A stretch of DNA of 64,000 bases from Agromyces sp. 3263 (GTDB lineage: Bacteria > Actinomycetota > Actinomycetes > Actinomycetales > Microbacteriaceae). This document shows, piece by piece, positions 1 to 9,265 of this stretch. The stretch spans positions 186,001 to 250,000 of the forward strand of contig NZ_JAVDUV010000001.1 in assembly GCF_031456545.1 (NCBI RefSeq), read 5' to 3'. Under the pieces are notes generated by a model that searched no databases, was not told where the DNA came from, and worked only from the letters and a program-made list of their open reading frames with translations. The position numbers and the translations under genes are program-made. Within the stretch, counting starts at the first letter, position 1. The number at the start of each line of letters is the position of its first letter.

Positions 1-743
1 ATGCCGCGGCTCGCACCATCACCTACCTCGAGAAGGTCATCGGCGCCACCGACCTCGCCTGCCTGGTCGTGGAGCCCATCCAGGGCGAGGGCGGCTTCAT
101 GGTCCCGGCCGAGGGCTTCCTGCCCAGGCTGCAGGCCTGGTGCACTGAGCACGGCGTCGTCATGATCGCCGACGAGATCCAGAGCGGCATGGCCCGTACC
201 GGACGGTACTACGCCAGCGAGCACTTCGGATGGGAGCCCGACCTGGTGCTCTCCGCGAAGGGCATCGCGGGCGGACTGCCGCTCGCCGCCGTCACCGGCC
301 GCGCCGAGATCATGGACGCCTCCCAGCCGGGCGGCCTCGGTGGCACCTTCGGCGGCAATCCGGTCGCCTGCGCCGCCGCCATCGCCGTGTTCGAGTCCAT
401 CGAGGCCAACCACCTGCTCGCCGAGGCCGAGCGCATCGGCGCGCGCCTGACGGCGGGTCTCGAGCGGCTCGCGCAGCGCTACGACGTCATCGGCGAGATC
501 CGCGGCCTCGGCGCGATGATCGCCATCGAGCTCGTGCAACCGGGCACCGGGCAGACGACGAAGCTCCCGAATCCCGAGGCGGTCTCCGCTCTCATCGCCG
601 ACGCGGCCCAGCACGGCGTGCTGTTCCTCAGCGCGGGCACCTTCGGCAACGTGCTCCGGTTCCTGCCGAGCCTCGCCGTGAGCGATGCCCTCATCGACGA
701 CGGGCTCCGAGTGCTCGACGACGCATTCGCGGCGCTCGGATGA
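1..743 (+). CDS. gabT: 4-aminobutyrate aminotransferase, 3' part
   Basis: Class III PLP-dependent aminotransferase that moves the amino group of GABA to 2-oxoglutarate, giving succinate semialdehyde and glutamate. The gene is cut by the window edge; the reading frame is open from base 3 and about 247 residues remain. Visible family signatures are VVEPIQGEGG, IADEIQSGMARTG and the Schiff-base lysine in LSAKGIAGG, followed by the TFGGNPVACAAA segment. The asparaginase-family gene starts 4 bases after the stop, so the two are probably co-transcribed. The nearby polyamine importer fits GABA arising from putrescine. The substrate is inferred from sequence resemblance; a related omega-aminotransferase activity cannot be excluded without the N-terminal half. 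Confidence 0.88.
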   Translation, partial: AAARTITYLEKVIGATDLACLVVEPIQGEGGFMVPAEGFLPRLQAWCTEHGVVMIADEIQSGMARTGRYYASEHFGWEPDLVLSAKGIAGGLPLAAVTGRAEIMDASQPGGLGGTFGGNPVACAAAIAVFESIEANHLLAEAERIGARLTAGLERLAQRYDVIGEIRGLGAMIAIELVQPGTGQTTKLPNPEAVSALIADAAQHGVLFLSAGTFGNVLRFLPSLAVSDALIDDGLRVLDDAFAALG

Positions 744-747
744 CCCG

Positions 748-1737
748 GTGACCGGTACCTTCTCCGTCAGCGACGCCGTCGAACTCGCCGTGATCGAGCG
801 CAGTGGTTTCATCGAGTCCAGGCACGCCGGCTCCGCCGTCGTGCTCTCCCCCGAGGGCGAGGTCCTCCGCTCCCTCGGAGACACCCGCACCCCCGTCTTC
901 CCCAGGTCGTGCCTGAAGCCGTTCCAGGCGGTCGCCGTCATGACGTCGGGCGTGTCCCTCCGCGGAGAGGACGCGGCGATCGCGACGGCGAGCCACTCCG
1001 GCACCGCCGCCCATGTCGCGCTCGTGCGCGGCCTCCTCGGTCGCGCGTCGCTGCCCACCTCCGCGCTGGGCTGCCCGCCCGCTGTTCCGAGCGACCAGGT
1101 CGCACGCGACGAGCTCATCCGAAGCGGCGCACCGCGCGATCGCGTCTACATGAACTGCTCCGGCAAGCATGCCGCGATGCTGCTCGCCTGCGTGGCGAAC
1201 GAGTGGCCGCTCGACGGCTACCTCGACCCCGAGCATCCGCTGCAGAAGCGCATCCTCGACGTGCTCGAGCGGTTCACCGGTGAGCGACCCGCGGCGACCG
1301 CGGTCGACGGCTGCGGCGCGCCCGTGCACGCCATCAGCCTGGTCGCGCTGGCGCGCGGCATCCAGAAGATCACGACGGCAGCCACCTCGTCGCCGTTCGC
1401 CCTCTACCGGGAGGCGGCCGCGCTGACCGAGGCCGCGCGCGACCACCCGTGGGCGGTCGGCGGACCCGGCCAGCCCGACACGGTGGCGATGGAACGTCTC
1501 GGCGTGTTCGCCAAGGTGGGTGCCGAGGGCGTCATGGTCATGACCGCGCCGAACGGCACGACCACGGCGCTGAAGGTGCTCGACGGCTCGTCGCGGGCCT
1601 CGACGATCATCGCCCTGCGGCTGCTCGCGGCAGCCGGTGCCGTCGACGACGCGGCGGTCGACGACGTGCAGACCGAGCTCGACCTGTGGGTCATGGGCGG
1701 CGAGCGCCGGGTCGGGCAGATCCGCGCCACGATCTGA
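748..1737 (+). CDS. Asparaginase II family protein
   Basis: A 329-residue protein of the asparaginase II family (PF06089 type), a clade distinct from the AnsA/AnsB fold and expected to hydrolyse L-asparagine or a related amide. Recognisable segments are the N-terminal ERSGFIESRH, the CLKPFQA stretch, the SHSGT motif and the MNCSGKHAAML motif. The GTG at 748 is chosen because it lies just after the gabT stop and the upstream extension reads as an out-of-frame copy of gabT. Coupling to gabT suggests a role in amide or amino-acid nitrogen salvage, but the substrate has not been shown for many members. The next gene is convergent. Confidence 0.85.
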   Translation: MTGTFSVSDAVELAVIERSGFIESRHAGSAVVLSPEGEVLRSLGDTRTPVFPRSCLKPFQAVAVMTSGVSLRGEDAAIATASHSGTAAHVALVRGLLGRASLPTSALGCPPAVPSDQVARDELIRSGAPRDRVYMNCSGKHAAMLLACVANEWPLDGYLDPEHPLQKRILDVLERFTGERPAATAVDGCGAPVHAISLVALARGIQKITTAATSSPFALYREAAALTEAARDHPWAVGGPGQPDTVAMERLGVFAKVGAEGVMVMTAPNGTTTALKVLDGSSRASTIIALRLLAAAGAVDDAAVDDVQTELDLWVMGGERRVGQIRATI

Positions 1738-1822
1738 TCATCGCTTCGACGGAGGCCGCGACCGGCCGTCGGGCGCGGCATCCGTCATCCGGGCGGCCGA
1801 CCGGGCTCGGCGGCCTGCGCAC

Positions 1823-2725
1823 TCAGCCGAGCTTCGCGAGCCGCTTCGCCCGTGCCGCTCGCGAGATCTGGGACGCGACCACGAGCACGATCGCGAACAG
1901 GAAGACCGCCGAGGCGATGACGTTCGCCTCGGCCGGGATGCCGCGGGATGCCGAGATGTAGATGTACTTCGGGAACGTCGAGGTGGATCCCGAGTTGAAG
2001 TTCGTGATGATGAAGTCGTCGAAGCTCAGCGCGAACGAGAGCAACGCCGCGGCGATGATGCCCGGCGTGAGCAGCGGGAACGTGATGCGCCAGAACACCT
2101 GCGCCGGCGAGCCGTACAGGTCGCGGCCGGCCTCCTCGAGCGCCGGATCGAGGCTGGACACCCGGGCCTTCACGGTGACCACCACGAAGCTGATGCAGAA
2201 CATGGTGTGCGCCAGGATGATCGTCGTCATGTCCTTGGGCACGCCGAGCGCGAGGAACTGTGCGGCGAGCCCGGCGCCGAGCACCACCTCGGGAGTCGCC
2301 ATCGGAAGGAACAGCAGCAGGCTGATCACCGATCGTGCGCGGAAGCGGTAGCGCACGAGCGCGATCGCGATCGCGGTGCCGAGCGCGGTGGCGATCACCG
2401 TCGCCACCAGGCCGATGATGATGCTGTTGGCGAACGCCTCGCAGACCGCGCCGCCCTCGACGTTGCAGACGTTCAGCCACTTGTCGAAGGTGAAGCCCCG
2501 CCACGAGATGTTCGACTTGATCGAGTCGTTGAACGAGAAGACGAAGGTGTAGGCGATCGGAATCATGAGGAAGACGAACGCCATGATGGTGTAGGCGGGC
2601 AGCAGCCAGTCGCCGAGGCCGATCCGGCGGCGGCGGGGGGTGCGGACCGGACCTCGGGCGTCCTCCTGCTGCTCGCTCTCGGAGAATCCGCCGAGCACGG
2701 CGGCCGCCTGGACTTCACCGCTCAC
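1823..2725 (-). CDS. potC: Polyamine ABC transporter permease PotC-like
   Basis: A 300-residue inner-membrane permease of the spermidine/putrescine (PotC) type. About six hydrophobic segments are visible, starting near residue 40 (LLPAYTIMAFVFLMIPIAY). The cytoplasmic EAA-type loop, LEEAGRDLYGSPAQVFWRITFP, contacts the ATPase. The N-terminal 35 residues are polar and Arg-rich. The GTG start overlaps the potB stop by 4 bases (GTGA), indicating translational coupling. It is the last gene of the minus-strand potD-potA-potB-potC unit. Polyamine rather than another substrate is inferred from the whole four-gene set and its neighbours. Confidence 0.9.
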   Translation of the reverse strand: MSGEVQAAAVLGGFSESEQQEDARGPVRTPRRRRIGLGDWLLPAYTIMAFVFLMIPIAYTFVFSFNDSIKSNISWRGFTFDKWLNVCNVEGGAVCEAFANSIIIGLVATVIATALGTAIAIALVRYRFRARSVISLLLFLPMATPEVVLGAGLAAQFLALGVPKDMTTIILAHTMFCISFVVVTVKARVSSLDPALEEAGRDLYGSPAQVFWRITFPLLTPGIIAAALLSFALSFDDFIITNFNSGSTSTFPKYIYISASRGIPAEANVIASAVFLFAIVLVVASQISRAARAKRLAKLG

Positions 2726-3639
2726 AGCAGGTCCTCCGTTCCGGAACGCTTCACGTAGATGCCGACGAGCACGAGGATCGCCGCCATGAGGATGATGGAC
2801 AGGGCCGCGGCGGCCGGGTAGTTCAGCAGCACGAGGAAGTTCGCCTCGATGACGTTGCCCATCATCTGGGTGTCGGGACCGCCGAGGAAGTCACGACTGG
2901 CGTTGACGTAGTCGCCGGCTGCCGGGATGAACGTCAGGAGCGTGCCCGCTACGATGCCGGGCATCGACAACGGGATCGTGATCTTGCGGAACACCGCGAA
3001 CGGGCTGGCATAGAGGTCGCTCCCGGCCTCCAGGTAGCGGGTGTCGAGGCGCTCCAGCGTCGTGTACAGCGGCAGCGTCATGAACGGGATGAAGTTGTAG
3101 GTGAGGCCGAAGATCACCGCGAACGGGGTGCCCGTGAAGTGCGCGTCGGGAGCCATCAGCGAGAGCGCCTTCAGCGAGGTGATGATGAACGACTCGTCGG
3201 AGAGCAGTTGCTTCCACGCGAGGGTGCGCAGCAGGAAGCTGATGAAGAACGGTGCGATGACGAGCACCAGCATGAGGCTCTGCAGGAGCGGCCAGCGCCG
3301 GGCCTTCACGCCGATGAAGTAGGCGAGCGGGTAGCTGAACAGCAGCGCGAACACCGTCGCCGCGAGGGCGTAGCCGAAGGAACGGGCGATGTGCGGCAGG
3401 TACTGCTGCACGACGTCCACGTAGTTCTGCCAGTTGAACGCGTAGTCGTACTCGCCGATGTCTCCGAATTCGGCCGGCGCCTGCAGTGACGTGAGCAGGA
3501 GCGAGATGAGCGGCGTCAGGAAGAACAGGATGAGATAGAGGATGCCGGGCAGGAGCAGGAAGAGCGCGATGCGGCTGCGCCGCTTCGGTGCCTGGGCCGG
3601 CGCCTGCGCCTCCGCGGTCGCGAATGCTGCGAAGGCCAT
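2722..3639 (-). CDS. potB: Polyamine ABC transporter permease PotB-like
   Basis: A 305-residue membrane permease, PotB type, partner of the downstream PotC. Hydrophobic segments begin near residue 22 (LFLLLPGILYLILFFLT), and the EAA loop reads LEAGSDLYASPFAVFRKITIP. I chose the ATG at 3639 because it sits 2 bases after the potA stop. The longer open frame upstream is an Arg-rich shadow of potA. Together with PotC it should form the translocation channel for polyamines delivered by the lipoprotein PotD. Confidence 0.9.
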   Translation of the reverse strand: MAFAAFATAEAQAPAQAPKRRSRIALFLLLPGILYLILFFLTPLISLLLTSLQAPAEFGDIGEYDYAFNWQNYVDVVQQYLPHIARSFGYALAATVFALLFSYPLAYFIGVKARRWPLLQSLMLVLVIAPFFISFLLRTLAWKQLLSDESFIITSLKALSLMAPDAHFTGTPFAVIFGLTYNFIPFMTLPLYTTLERLDTRYLEAGSDLYASPFAVFRKITIPLSMPGIVAGTLLTFIPAAGDYVNASRDFLGGPDTQMMGNVIEANFLVLLNYPAAAALSIILMAAILVLVGIYVKRSGTEDLL

Positions 3640-3641
3640 GC

Positions 3642-4853
3642 TCAGCCCTCCTCGAGCTCCGACACGAGCGACTCGCGCCGCTGGGCGGCGATCGAGGTCG
3701 TCGAGTCGTCGGCCGGGAAGCGTCCCGCCTCGCCCGCCACGTCGTCGAGGCCGAACCCGTGCATGACCTCCCAGCTGACCCACACCTCGGACCCGAACGC
3801 CGCGACCGGCCCGAAGCCGACGTTCTGGGCGAACACGAGCACCGTTCCGAGCGCGCCGAGGTCGACCAGGTACTGCGTGCTCACCCCGGAGAATGACACG
3901 TCGAGCACCCGTCCGGGGCCGACGAGGTTGCGGTCCGGTGATGCGGCCGGCGCTTGCGTGTGGAGGGTGACCTTCTCGGGCCGCACGCCCACCGTCACGG
4001 TTCCACGGTGACGCTGCGCGCGGGCCGTGGGCACGACGATGCGGGTGCCGCCCGCGTCGACGGTGATCGCCGTGCTCGTGGTGTCCACGACCTCGCCCGT
4101 GAAGAGGTTCGACTGTCCGAGGAAGTTCGCCACGAACACCGTGCGCGGGAGCTCGTACAACTCGGCGGGGGCACCCATCTGCTCGATCGCGCCCTTGTTC
4201 ATGACCGCGACCGTGTCGGCCATCGTCATGGCCTCCTCCTGGTCGTGCGTGACGTGCAGGAAGGTCAGGCCGACCTCCTCCTGGATCGTCTTGAGTTCCA
4301 GCTGCATCTGCCGTCGGAGCTTCAGGTCGAGGGCGCCGAGCGGCTCGTCGAGGAGCAGCAGCGCCGGTCGGTTCACGATGGCGCGCGCGAGCGCCACCCG
4401 CTGCTGCTGGCCGCCCGAGAGCTGCTGGGGCCGGCGCTGCGCGAGGTGGTCGAGCTCGACGAGCCGCAGCGCCTCGTGTGCCTTGCCGAGCGGGTCGCCG
4501 ATGCGCCGCCGTTTCAACCCGAACGCGACGTTCTCGATGACGCTCATGTGCGGGAAGAGCGCGTAGCTCTGGAAGACCGTGTTCACGGGTCGCTCGTGGG
4601 ACTTGGTGTCGGTCACGTCGGTGCCGCCGATGAGGATGCGGCCACGGGTGGGTTCCTCGAGGCCCGCCACGAGCCGGAGCGTCGTGGTCTTGCCGCAGCC
4701 CGAGGGCCCGAGCAGCGCGAAGAACGACCCCGCCGGGATGGTGAGGTCGAGCTCCTCGATCGCCGTGAAGCCGGGGAACCGCTTCTGGATGCCCACCAGC
4801 TGGAGGTCTGCGCCGCGCTCGGCGAATTCGCGCATGGCCATCATCGTCGCCAC
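3642..4853 (-). CDS. potA: Polyamine ABC transporter ATP-binding protein PotA
   Basis: A 403-residue ATPase that powers the PotBC channel. Visible are Walker A GPSGCGKTT (Lys55), the Q-loop NTVFQSYALFPHMSV, the signature LSGGQQQRVALARA, Walker B LLLLDEPLGALD and the switch His in FLHVTHDQEEA. The C-terminal third is the regulatory TOBE domain typical of the PotA/MalK group (VTVGVRPEKVTL). The start is 4 bases after the potD stop; an in-frame ATG at 4841 is an alternative. It lies inside the potD-A-B-C operon. Confidence 0.92.
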   Translation of the reverse strand: MATMMAMREFAERGADLQLVGIQKRFPGFTAIEELDLTIPAGSFFALLGPSGCGKTTTLRLVAGLEEPTRGRILIGGTDVTDTKSHERPVNTVFQSYALFPHMSVIENVAFGLKRRRIGDPLGKAHEALRLVELDHLAQRRPQQLSGGQQQRVALARAIVNRPALLLLDEPLGALDLKLRRQMQLELKTIQEEVGLTFLHVTHDQEEAMTMADTVAVMNKGAIEQMGAPAELYELPRTVFVANFLGQSNLFTGEVVDTTSTAITVDAGGTRIVVPTARAQRHRGTVTVGVRPEKVTLHTQAPAASPDRNLVGPGRVLDVSFSGVSTQYLVDLGALGTVLVFAQNVGFGPVAAFGSEVWVSWEVMHGFGLDDVAGEAGRFPADDSTTSIAAQRRESLVSELEEG

Positions 4854-4857
4854 GGCC

Positions 4858-6072
4858 TCAGGCGCCCAGGAGGATGCTCTGGAACTCGGCCTGGTACTTC
4901 TGCTCCTCGGCGCCGGTGAGGGTGCGGAAGATGTGCGCCTGCGACAGCGTGTCCTCGTCGGGGAAGATGAGCTGGTTCTCGGCGAGCTCGGGATCGATCG
5001 CCGCGGCCGCCTCCTTCGCGCCGACGACCGGCGTGATGTAGTTCACCCATGCGGCGACCTCGGCCGCCACCTCGGGCTCGTAGTAGTAGTTGATGAGGGT
5101 CTCCGCGTTCGTCTTGCGCGGCGAGCCGACGGGCACCAGGAAGTTGTCATTCCACAGCGTGCCGCCGGCCGTCGGGATGGCGAACTGCCACTTGTCGCCA
5201 GCCTCGGCATTGATGACCGTGATGTCGCCCGACCAGCAGATCGCCGCGAGCGTGTCCTCGCTCTTCAGGTCCTCGAGGTAGGAGTTGCCCTTGATGTTGC
5301 GAACCTGGCCGTTCTCGACCTGCTCGCGGAGGATGTCGATGGCCGCCGAGTACTCGTCGTCGCCCCAGTCGCCCGCGATGTCGACGCCGTTCTGCAGCAT
5401 GATCAGGCCCATCGTGTCGCGCATCTCGGAGAGCACGCCCACCCGGCCCTTGAGCTCGGAGTTCCAGAGGTCGTCGACCGAGGCCAGGCCGCCGGGGATC
5501 GCCTCGGTGTTCCAGCAGATGCCGGCGAAGCCGCCCTGCCACGGAACGGAGAACTTGCGACCGGGATCGAAGTCGGGGTCCTGCAGCGCGGGCGTGAGAT
5601 TCGCGAGGTTCGGGATGTTCGCGTGGTCGAGCGCCTGCGTGTATCCGAACCGGATCCAGCGACCGACCATCCAGTCGGTGAGACAGACCGTGTCGGCGCC
5701 GATGTCCTGGCCGAGCGCGAGCTGGTCCTTGACCTTGCCGTAGTACGTGTTGTTGTCGTCGACGGCCACGTCGTAGTTGACCTTGATGCCCGTCTCCTCG
5801 GTGAACTGCACGAGCGTCGGGTAGTCGCCGTTGTCGTCCTCGTCGATGTAGGCCGCCCAGTTCGCCCAGTTGAGGGTCTTGTCGGAGTCGGAGGTGTCGG
5901 CGGCGGGCGTCGGCTTGCCCTTCGCGCCACCCGGCGAGCAGGCCGCCAGCGCGAGCGCCGACGCGGACGCACCCGCGCCGGCCAGCAACGCGCGTCGATT
6001 CAGCTGGGCGCGGCGGGCCTGCGCGATCAGGGATCGGATCATCGGGTCCTCGGGAAGGGGCCGAGCGCTCAC
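4858..6072 (-). CDS. potD: Polyamine ABC transporter substrate-binding lipoprotein PotD
   Basis: A 404-residue extracellular binding protein (SBP type 1, PotD/PotF group) that captures spermidine or putrescine. The N terminus carries a twin-arginine-type lipoprotein signal: NRRALLAG followed by a hydrophobic Ala/Leu run ending in the lipobox LAAC. The mature part starts with SPGG. It shows the PotD hallmarks NWANWAAYID and WQGGFAGICWNTEAI. The GTG at 6072 has GGAG five bases upstream; an ATG at 6042 with GAGGA is a second candidate. First gene of the pot operon; the 150 bases upstream should hold its promoter. Confidence 0.88.
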   Translation of the reverse strand: MSARPLPEDPMIRSLIAQARRAQLNRRALLAGAGASASALALAACSPGGAKGKPTPAADTSDSDKTLNWANWAAYIDEDDNGDYPTLVQFTEETGIKVNYDVAVDDNNTYYGKVKDQLALGQDIGADTVCLTDWMVGRWIRFGYTQALDHANIPNLANLTPALQDPDFDPGRKFSVPWQGGFAGICWNTEAIPGGLASVDDLWNSELKGRVGVLSEMRDTMGLIMLQNGVDIAGDWGDDEYSAAIDILREQVENGQVRNIKGNSYLEDLKSEDTLAAICWSGDITVINAEAGDKWQFAIPTAGGTLWNDNFLVPVGSPRKTNAETLINYYYEPEVAAEVAAWVNYITPVVGAKEAAAAIDPELAENQLIFPDEDTLSQAHIFRTLTGAEEQKYQAEFQSILLGA

Positions 6073-6222
6073 GGGAACTCCATTCGGGTTGCGGGCACAA
6101 GCTGGGGTGCCGTCGATACTGCCACACTGCTTGGCAACATTCACCGGATCATGTCCGAATCGTTAATTCCTGGGAACATCGCATGCGGTTTCAGTACCGT
6201 TCGGCGCGCTGTATGCACGGAT

Positions 6223-9123
6223 TCAGTCGTTCGGGCGTGGTGGCCAGCCTGCCCGGTCCGGCAGGCCGCCCCCACGCGGCGAGTGCCAGCAGGCGTCGGT
6301 CGCGGAATCGAGCAGCGGTGGCGGCGCCGCGCCGCGGCCGAAGACCCGGAACTCCCGCATGCCGCCGCGCGCGACGACGTCGGCCTCCTCGCGCATCTGC
6401 GCGGCGATGGCCCAATTGCTCATCCACGCCTCGGCGTCGCCGACGACGATGACGCACGGGCCTTCGGGCTCAGATGGTGGCCCCATCGCAGCGCGGACTT
6501 CCGCCTCCCCGAACGGTCCGAGCACGACGGGGTGGAATCCCCGCGCCCGGAGCGCTTCGGCGTCGGCCCGGGGGAACGCCGTCACGACGGCGCACACGCC
6601 GGAGGCGGGAACACGGAGCGGTCGGAGGGATGCGGCGGGTGACCCCGCGATCACCGGCGCCTCCACGACCTGCACCCGGCGTCCGTGCCACTGGCCGGAA
6701 CCGATCGGCGCATCCGCTCGCCACATCGCGCCGGCGCCGCCGGCCTGCACCAGGTCGGAGCGGGACGCGTGGCGGAGCAGCAGCGTCTGCCCGAACAGCT
6801 CCCTGGCGGCCGAGCCGAGGCGGTGCGCCGAGCCTGCGGCTGCGGCGATGCCGACACCGCGGCCCCGACCCTCCCTCAGCATGGTCTCCACCATCCCCTG
6901 CGCGGCGATGCGGTGGTCCTCCGGCCAATCGCGGAAGCCGACGTCGAGGTCGTCGATGACGACGAGTTCGCCCGACGCGGCGATTCCCCCGCGGATCCGC
7001 TGCACCGCATCGCAGAGGCGATCCCACTGCAGGCTCTGCGGCCCGCCGATGATCGTGACCTGCATACCCGTCCGGCGAGCGGCCCGCGCGATGGCGGACA
7101 GGGCCGTGCTGCGCCCGCTTCCCGGCGATCCGACGACGAGGAGGTGCCCGTCGCGCGCCGGGGCCCACGCGAGGATCTCGTGGCGTTGCCGCTCAGGGGC
7201 ATCGACGAGGCCGAAGGCGAGTGATCCGCCGGGAACAGGCGTGGTCACGAGCGCGGCGGCGAGCGCCTCGGGGTCGAGCCGCTGGGGCAGCGGGCCCACC
7301 CACGGCCGACGTGGTCGCGAGGCGGAACCGGTGGCGACGCGAATCGCGTCGACCGTGACCCGGTCCGCGATCGCCGACTGGAATGGGACGACGCGACCGT
7401 CGCCGGGGTCGACGATGCCACGGCCCGGCGTGGCCGGTCCGATCGATGCGGCGGCCGGGCTGCCCACCACGGCGATGCTGTCGGCCGGGTCCATCACGCG
7501 AAGGGAGACGCGGATCGCGCAGTTCGCCGTGACCTGTTCGCGGACGACGCCGTTCGGGCGCTGGGAGGCGAGGATCAGGTGCACCCCGAGCGATCGCCCG
7601 CGGGCGGCGATGTCGGCGATGACCGCGCCGAGCTCTGGGAACCGCTCGATCATGGCCTGGAACTCGTCGACCACGATCACGAGTCGCGGCAGCTCGACGG
7701 TTGCGCCGAGGTCGGCGATGTCGCGCGCGCGCTCAGCGTGGAGCACCGACTCGCGGTGGCGGAGTTCTGCGCGCAGGCTCAGGACGGCCCGCTCCGCCTC
7801 CGCCTCATCCAGATCGGTGACCACGCCGACGACGTGCGGAAGCTCGCGGACCGGTTCGAAGGCGGCTCCGCCCTTGAAGTCGACGAGGAGGAACGCGACG
7901 GCGTCGGGACGGTGGTCACGCGCCATGGCCGCGATCCACGCGAGGAGGAATTCGCTCTTGCCGCTGCCGGTGGTGCCGGCGACGATGGCGTGCGGCCCGC
8001 GCTCCACGAGATCGAGCTCCAGCGGGCCGGTGTCCGTCATGCCGACGGGCACGCGGAGGGTGCTCCTCGAGCGGGCGACCTGTGTCGCGCGACCGAGACG
8101 TTGCAGCTCGACGCGGCCGGGAAGGGCGGTCGCCGAGCCGAACCCGTCCCGCGCGGCAACGGCTCGCACGCGTGCGGCCCAGGCGCCGGCTTCGGACATG
8201 CCGAGCAGTTCGGGTACGACGGCCCGTCGGGGAGCGGCATCGCCCCGCCGTTCGACCGTCGCCCTGCCCGGGCCGTGCACGAGGAGCACGGTCGCGAGTC
8301 CCGGCGGCAACTCCTCGAGCGTCGGAGCGAGCACGATCTGCACCTCCGTGTTGCTTCGGGGTGCCCCGATGTCCCGACGGCCGTCGATGAGGTCGACGAC
8401 GCGCACCTGGGCTTCGCTGCCTCGATGCGGGAGGCCCGATGCCCAATCCCACGCGTCACCTTCGGGGACGGCGATGTGCGTGGTGTCGGGACGGCAGCGA
8501 TGGGCCAGCTGCACGACGAGGGCACGCCCGAGGGCCTGCGCGAGCGGCCGGGGGCCGACGATGCCGATACCCCGGTCGACGGGAACGTGGACCGGCGCGC
8601 GATCGAGCCGAGCCGCGAGCGCGAGGAGCTCCCGATCGCCGTCGTCGACCGCCGTGCCGTCGATGCGGAGCGAGCTCTGCGCGCCGCCGCTGCCGACGAG
8701 GACGACGCCCGGGGGCCGGTCGCACCACTCGAACGGGCGGACGTCCTCCGTGATCCGACGGGATGGGGTGGCCCGATGCCACGCGGCGGCTCGCTCCAGC
8801 TCGTGCCGTGCCGCCACGGCCGCTCTCAGCTCGTCGATCGCCGCCGCGCGGTCGACGGCGGCCCGCTTCGTCGCCCGGCGAGCGTGTCGCCGTGCGTCGA
8901 CGAGCGAGGCGATCGCGGCGACGGGACCCAGCGCTGCGAACGCCAGGGAGAGGGCGGATCCCGTGATCGCCCAGAGCACGGCGGCGCCCACGATCGGCGC
9001 CACCGAGGCGATCCACGGGAAGCCCGGTGAGGTGGGCGCCGGCGGATGCGGTGGGAGGGCCAGCGGGGAGACGTGGGCGTGCTCCGGGAGTAGGGCGGCG
9101 GTGTCGTTCGGCGGTGCGTCCAC
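6223..9123 (-). CDS. EccC/EssC-like FtsK/SpoIIIE ATPase
   Basis: A 966-residue membrane-anchored ATPase related to the EccC/EssC motors of type VII secretion. Two hydrophobic segments near residues 35-75 are followed by a coiled basic stretch. An FtsK/SpoIIIE domain follows with Walker A GTTGSGKSE (Lys389) and Walker B VIVVDEF, and then a second P-loop domain. The second P-loop reads GSPGSGRST, with Arg671 where Lys is expected, so it may bind ATP weakly. The final 150 residues could be a worn third domain. It starts 142 bases after the zinc-ribbon/FHA gene, on the same strand. No WXG100 gene is present nearby. Role in secretion is inferred from the family only; true FtsK DNA pumping is less likely because the gamma domain is absent. 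Confidence 0.82.
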   Translation of the reverse strand: MDAPPNDTAALLPEHAHVSPLALPPHPPAPTSPGFPWIASVAPIVGAAVLWAITGSALSLAFAALGPVAAIASLVDARRHARRATKRAAVDRAAAIDELRAAVAARHELERAAAWHRATPSRRITEDVRPFEWCDRPPGVVLVGSGGAQSSLRIDGTAVDDGDRELLALAARLDRAPVHVPVDRGIGIVGPRPLAQALGRALVVQLAHRCRPDTTHIAVPEGDAWDWASGLPHRGSEAQVRVVDLIDGRRDIGAPRSNTEVQIVLAPTLEELPPGLATVLLVHGPGRATVERRGDAAPRRAVVPELLGMSEAGAWAARVRAVAARDGFGSATALPGRVELQRLGRATQVARSRSTLRVPVGMTDTGPLELDLVERGPHAIVAGTTGSGKSEFLLAWIAAMARDHRPDAVAFLLVDFKGGAAFEPVRELPHVVGVVTDLDEAEAERAVLSLRAELRHRESVLHAERARDIADLGATVELPRLVIVVDEFQAMIERFPELGAVIADIAARGRSLGVHLILASQRPNGVVREQVTANCAIRVSLRVMDPADSIAVVGSPAAASIGPATPGRGIVDPGDGRVVPFQSAIADRVTVDAIRVATGSASRPRRPWVGPLPQRLDPEALAAALVTTPVPGGSLAFGLVDAPERQRHEILAWAPARDGHLLVVGSPGSGRSTALSAIARAARRTGMQVTIIGGPQSLQWDRLCDAVQRIRGGIAASGELVVIDDLDVGFRDWPEDHRIAAQGMVETMLREGRGRGVGIAAAAGSAHRLGSAARELFGQTLLLRHASRSDLVQAGGAGAMWRADAPIGSGQWHGRRVQVVEAPVIAGSPAASLRPLRVPASGVCAVVTAFPRADAEALRARGFHPVVLGPFGEAEVRAAMGPPSEPEGPCVIVVGDAEAWMSNWAIAAQMREEADVVARGGMREFRVFGRGAAPPPLLDSATDACWHSPRGGGLPDRAGWPPRPND

Positions 9124-9265
9124 CCCGTGATCCGATCATCCCGAGCGCAGGAGGCGAGCCCCTCGGCCGTGTGCAGTGGGGCTCGCGGCATCCGCTCACC
9201 TGTCGAGGACGAGTGCTCGGAGCTCGCCTGCGGCGGCTTGGAACGCCCCGGCCGCGGCGGGGGGA

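Noticed and set aside
6359..9130. A 923-codon plus-strand frame opposite the EccC-like gene
   Set aside because: Ser/Arg/Thr-rich composition with no motif; the minus strand encodes clear FtsK ATPase motifs.
9124..9265. A small WXG100-type gene between the FHA protein and the ATPase
   Set aside because: Only 142 bases and no frame with a WXG motif.
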